This document shows positions 62,601 through 64,000 of a DNA stretch of 64,000 nucleotides, piece by piece (positions within the stretch are counted from its first letter, which is position 1; each line of letters begins with the position of its first letter). The notes beneath the pieces were generated by a model. It was not told the DNA's origin. It searched no databases and saw nothing but the letters and a program-made list of their open reading frames with translations. Both the position numbers and the translations under genes were made by a program. Source of the DNA: Protula sp. h YS-2021. Taxonomy: Eukaryota > Annelida > Polychaeta > Sabellida > Serpulidae. The DNA lies in contig OX457028.1 of NCBI GenBank assembly GCA_949752745.1, positions 3,571,996 to 3,635,995 of the forward strand, written 5' to 3'.

Positions 62601-63838
62601 GAGGATTTTGACAATTAAATTCGTGTCTTCATTCACATATCTTCTTTAATCCTCATTAATTAATTAATTAATGGAGCATTAATCCACAGCAGCATATATT
62701 TTTGAAACCTGAGAATTTTGTACGTAGGGGGGGGGGGGGGGGAATTACGCATACATAACACCGGGACTATTCGAGCCACTGCGAAAATATGTTACGTGAT
62801 TCTTTGACTTCACGAGAAAACCCATATAAAGGTGAAGAACACGAATTACGCCTTTTCTTGTAAAATAGCATTCTAATTGAATAAAACTTTAGTTTTATGA
62901 AAAACAAATCGTCATTTTTTTGGTGTGTACGCATATTGGCATTTGTAAAATTAATCAACTGTATATACTAGTGTCCATGCTGTAAATTTAAGAAAAAGTG
63001 GATAAGTTCGTGAAATTGGCTGAGAAAAGTGACCATGCAGGAGTGCAAGCTCTGCACGGTGTGTCCCATCTATGGGGGAGGGAACTCGCCTGTCAACTGG
63101 TCACCACGCATGTCTCGGGGGCCATACACGTGCCAACTGGTCACCATGCATGCCTCGGGGGCCATACACGTGCCATCTAGTCACCATGCATGTCTCGGGG
63201 ACCATCCGCATGCCATGCGGTCACTATGCATATCTCGGGGGCCATACACGTGCCAATTGGTCACCATGCCTGTCGCGGGGTCTACTCACGTACAATAGGT
63301 TACCATGCGAGTCCCGCGGGTCATACACGTGTCAACTGGTCTCCATGCATGTCTCGGGGGCCATACACGTGCGAACTGGTCTCCATGCATGTGTCGGGAG
63401 CCAGACTTTTTGACAAGACGCAAAAACACATAGTGCTAACGTTAAAGTATAGCCATTTTTTAACCAGTCGCAGCTCTAAAACAACACTTCTTCTTGTATG
63501 AAACGGGTTTCTGAGTGGAAATTATCCCCCCCTCCTCCCCAATCTTTAACCGCGTCTGGCCTCAAAATTACTCCCATTCTTTTCTCATCGCTTTTCTTGG
63601 AGGTGGGGGGGGGCGGGGAAACGTGCAAAAAAAAAAACACATATGGTGTCAAATGCCCCCACCCCCTGATGATAGTCTAATAGCTCAGAAGAAACCTTTC
63701 TACGTAAACAATCACTAATACAGAAAATAATACAGAAAATAATGCAGAAAATAATACAGAAAATAATACAGAAAATAATACAGAAAATAAACTTACGTTG
63801 AGGGTACTGTCTGCCCTTGAATTTGTTATCCGCTGAAT
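53667..63838 (-). CDS. MACPF module 1 (upstream exons of the MACPF locus)
   Basis: Minus-strand exons: 63838-63797 (42 bp, phase 1-1), 55652-55384 (269 bp, exactly the size of its module 2 partner), 54384-53667 (718 bp). Borders are AG/GT with a consensus GTAAGT at the first donor. The translation has YSMMGYN-LYGYPMENGMDPG, two conserved Cys, then the full signature Y-x6-FGTHY (YFELFDNFGTHY), matching the MACPF core. The amino half is about 45-50% identical to module 2 by eye. The frame is open at both ends: no start Met upstream within the window and no terminal exon before module 2. The last donor (AGAG/GTAAGG, phase 1) fits module 2's first exon. It is either the 5' part of one double-MACPF gene or a neighbouring paralogue whose last exon I missed. 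Function is presumably pore formation. Confidence 0.78.
55185..55280. repeat. CA-rich simple sequence
   Basis: Irregular acacacatcccacac repeats in the intron before MACPF exon 53667-54384. Confidence 0.85.
56600..58565 (+). other. Unrecognised decayed ORF cluster inside the large MACPF intron
   Basis: Several plus-strand open stretches follow one another in shifting frames (56624-56869, 57037-57246, 57338-57535, 57621-57836, 58073-58372, then to about 58560 ending with basic residues and TAA). The sequence is GC-richer than the surroundings and the translations are polar and charged. It could be a degraded gag-like gene of a retroelement, but no zinc knuckle or other motif proves it. Confidence 0.3.
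58682..58701 (+). repeat. 20-bp direct repeat, copy 1
   Basis: An exact match to 62760-62779 (begins accggg, ends gagccac). The text after it stays weakly similar for about 15 bases. The two copies bracket a 4.1-kb block containing the LINE. Confidence 0.8.
59102..61613 (-). pseudogene. 5'-truncated, internally deleted L1/Tx1-like LINE
   Basis: Reading right to left: a coiled-coil, Lys/Glu-rich stretch with WIRSRLEYIEKK (about 61400), a pre-RT segment (61185-60910, SKPNKSLGIAGLSAEFYKEFW), RT with QSGFVKGRYIGE and motif A LDFEKAFDSIEW (about 60650), then a broken motif B (GVRQ followed by unrelated residues). At about 60390 the text jumps from the KLKQ that normally precedes the catalytic (Y/F)ADD box straight to the NNFIWNN thumb region, so the catalytic box and roughly 200 residues are deleted. 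The C-terminal C-x2-C-x8-H-x4-C knuckle is at about 59570-59620. A short A-rich tail lies near 59102. The endonuclease is absent. The element is dead. Confidence 0.8.
61620..62995. other. Non-coding stretch with possible retroelement flank
   Basis: No coding frame. Features are the second copy of the 20-bp direct repeat (62760-62779), a poly-G run at about 62728-62742, and a TATAAAT at about 62215 that could be a retroelement promoter; none is proven. Confidence 0.3.
63075..63405. repeat. 40-bp minisatellite, about eight copies
   Basis: Units of 40 bases: TGGTCACCATGCATGTCTCG then ggggccatacacgtgccaac. Open Thr/His/Ser/Gly-rich frames in all three plus frames are repeat artefacts. Confidence 0.95.
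63719..63791. repeat. 12-bp repeat ACAGAAAATAAT, six copies
   Basis: A perfect or near-perfect 12-base unit directly beside the donor of the 63797-63838 exon. Confidence 0.95.
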
Positions 63839-64000
63839 CTAAACAAAAAACGGCAACTTTTAAAAGTGGTTAATGTTTATGGAATGCCATTTTCACATTT
63901 ATTGTGGAATTATTGATATCAAGAATTAATTTTTGATCTCAAAAATTGATTTTTTGATATCAAATATTAATTGTTAATCTAAAAAAATCGATATTTTGAT

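Noticed and set aside
63029..63501. Overlapping Thr/Gly/His-rich open frames
   Set aside because: Artefact of the 40-bp minisatellite in three frames.

Overview
This is a eukaryotic (animal) window, AT-rich and intron-containing, with dense short tandem repeats, foldback and MITE-like elements, and decayed retrotransposons. The gene families (a MACPF pore-forming protein followed by Cys/Trp-rich C-terminal repeats, a monocarboxylate-transporter-like MFS protein, a galactose-lectin-like exon, and an invertebrate env-like retroelement remnant) suggest a marine invertebrate, most likely a bivalve mollusc. That assignment is inference. All splice models below were built by hand from GT/AG sites, reading phase and family similarity.

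Layout. 1-11 kb: no host gene recognised; MITE-like elements, minisatellites, a hairpin element, and copy 1 of a diverged segmental duplication (about 4.1-6.1 kb; copy 2 at 18.7-22 kb). 11.36-16.0 kb: a foldback element with 1.5-1.7 kb inverted arms made of 162-bp tandem repeats and palindromic AACATGTT arrays. Its centre holds one intact 245-codon C2H2 zinc-finger/acidic ORF, a poly(A) signal, a cluster of CRE-like TGACGTCA sites and a palindromic T-MARE. 16.0-17.7 kb: a second MITE-like element whose tRNA-like core forms four 149-bp tandem copies; a copy of the same core lies at 2.7-3.3 kb inside an element with different ends. 17.8-31 kb: a short unknown ORF, tandem repeats, one SUEL-lectin-like exon and a broken env-like ORF.

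32.8-40.3 kb (minus strand): a complete-looking five-exon MFS/monocarboxylate transporter gene (482 codons) whose intron phases all agree. 42.5-44.4 kb: a 30-bp minisatellite and a 5'-truncated LINE RT. 47.3-63.8 kb (minus strand): a MACPF locus with two homologous modules. Each has a short linker exon, a 269-bp exon and a roughly 710-bp exon carrying the FGTHY signature. The downstream module continues into three phase-1 exons, each encoding one copy of a Cys/Trp domain, then a stop. Module 1 has no terminal exon, and its last donor is in phase with module 2's first exon, so one double-MACPF polypeptide is possible. The 8.1-kb intron of module 1 contains a Tx1/L1-like LINE with an internal deletion and an unrecognised decayed ORF cluster.

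The most unusual items are the foldback element with its zinc-finger gene, the tandem MACPF locus, and the shared tRNA-like core with different outer motif arrays.
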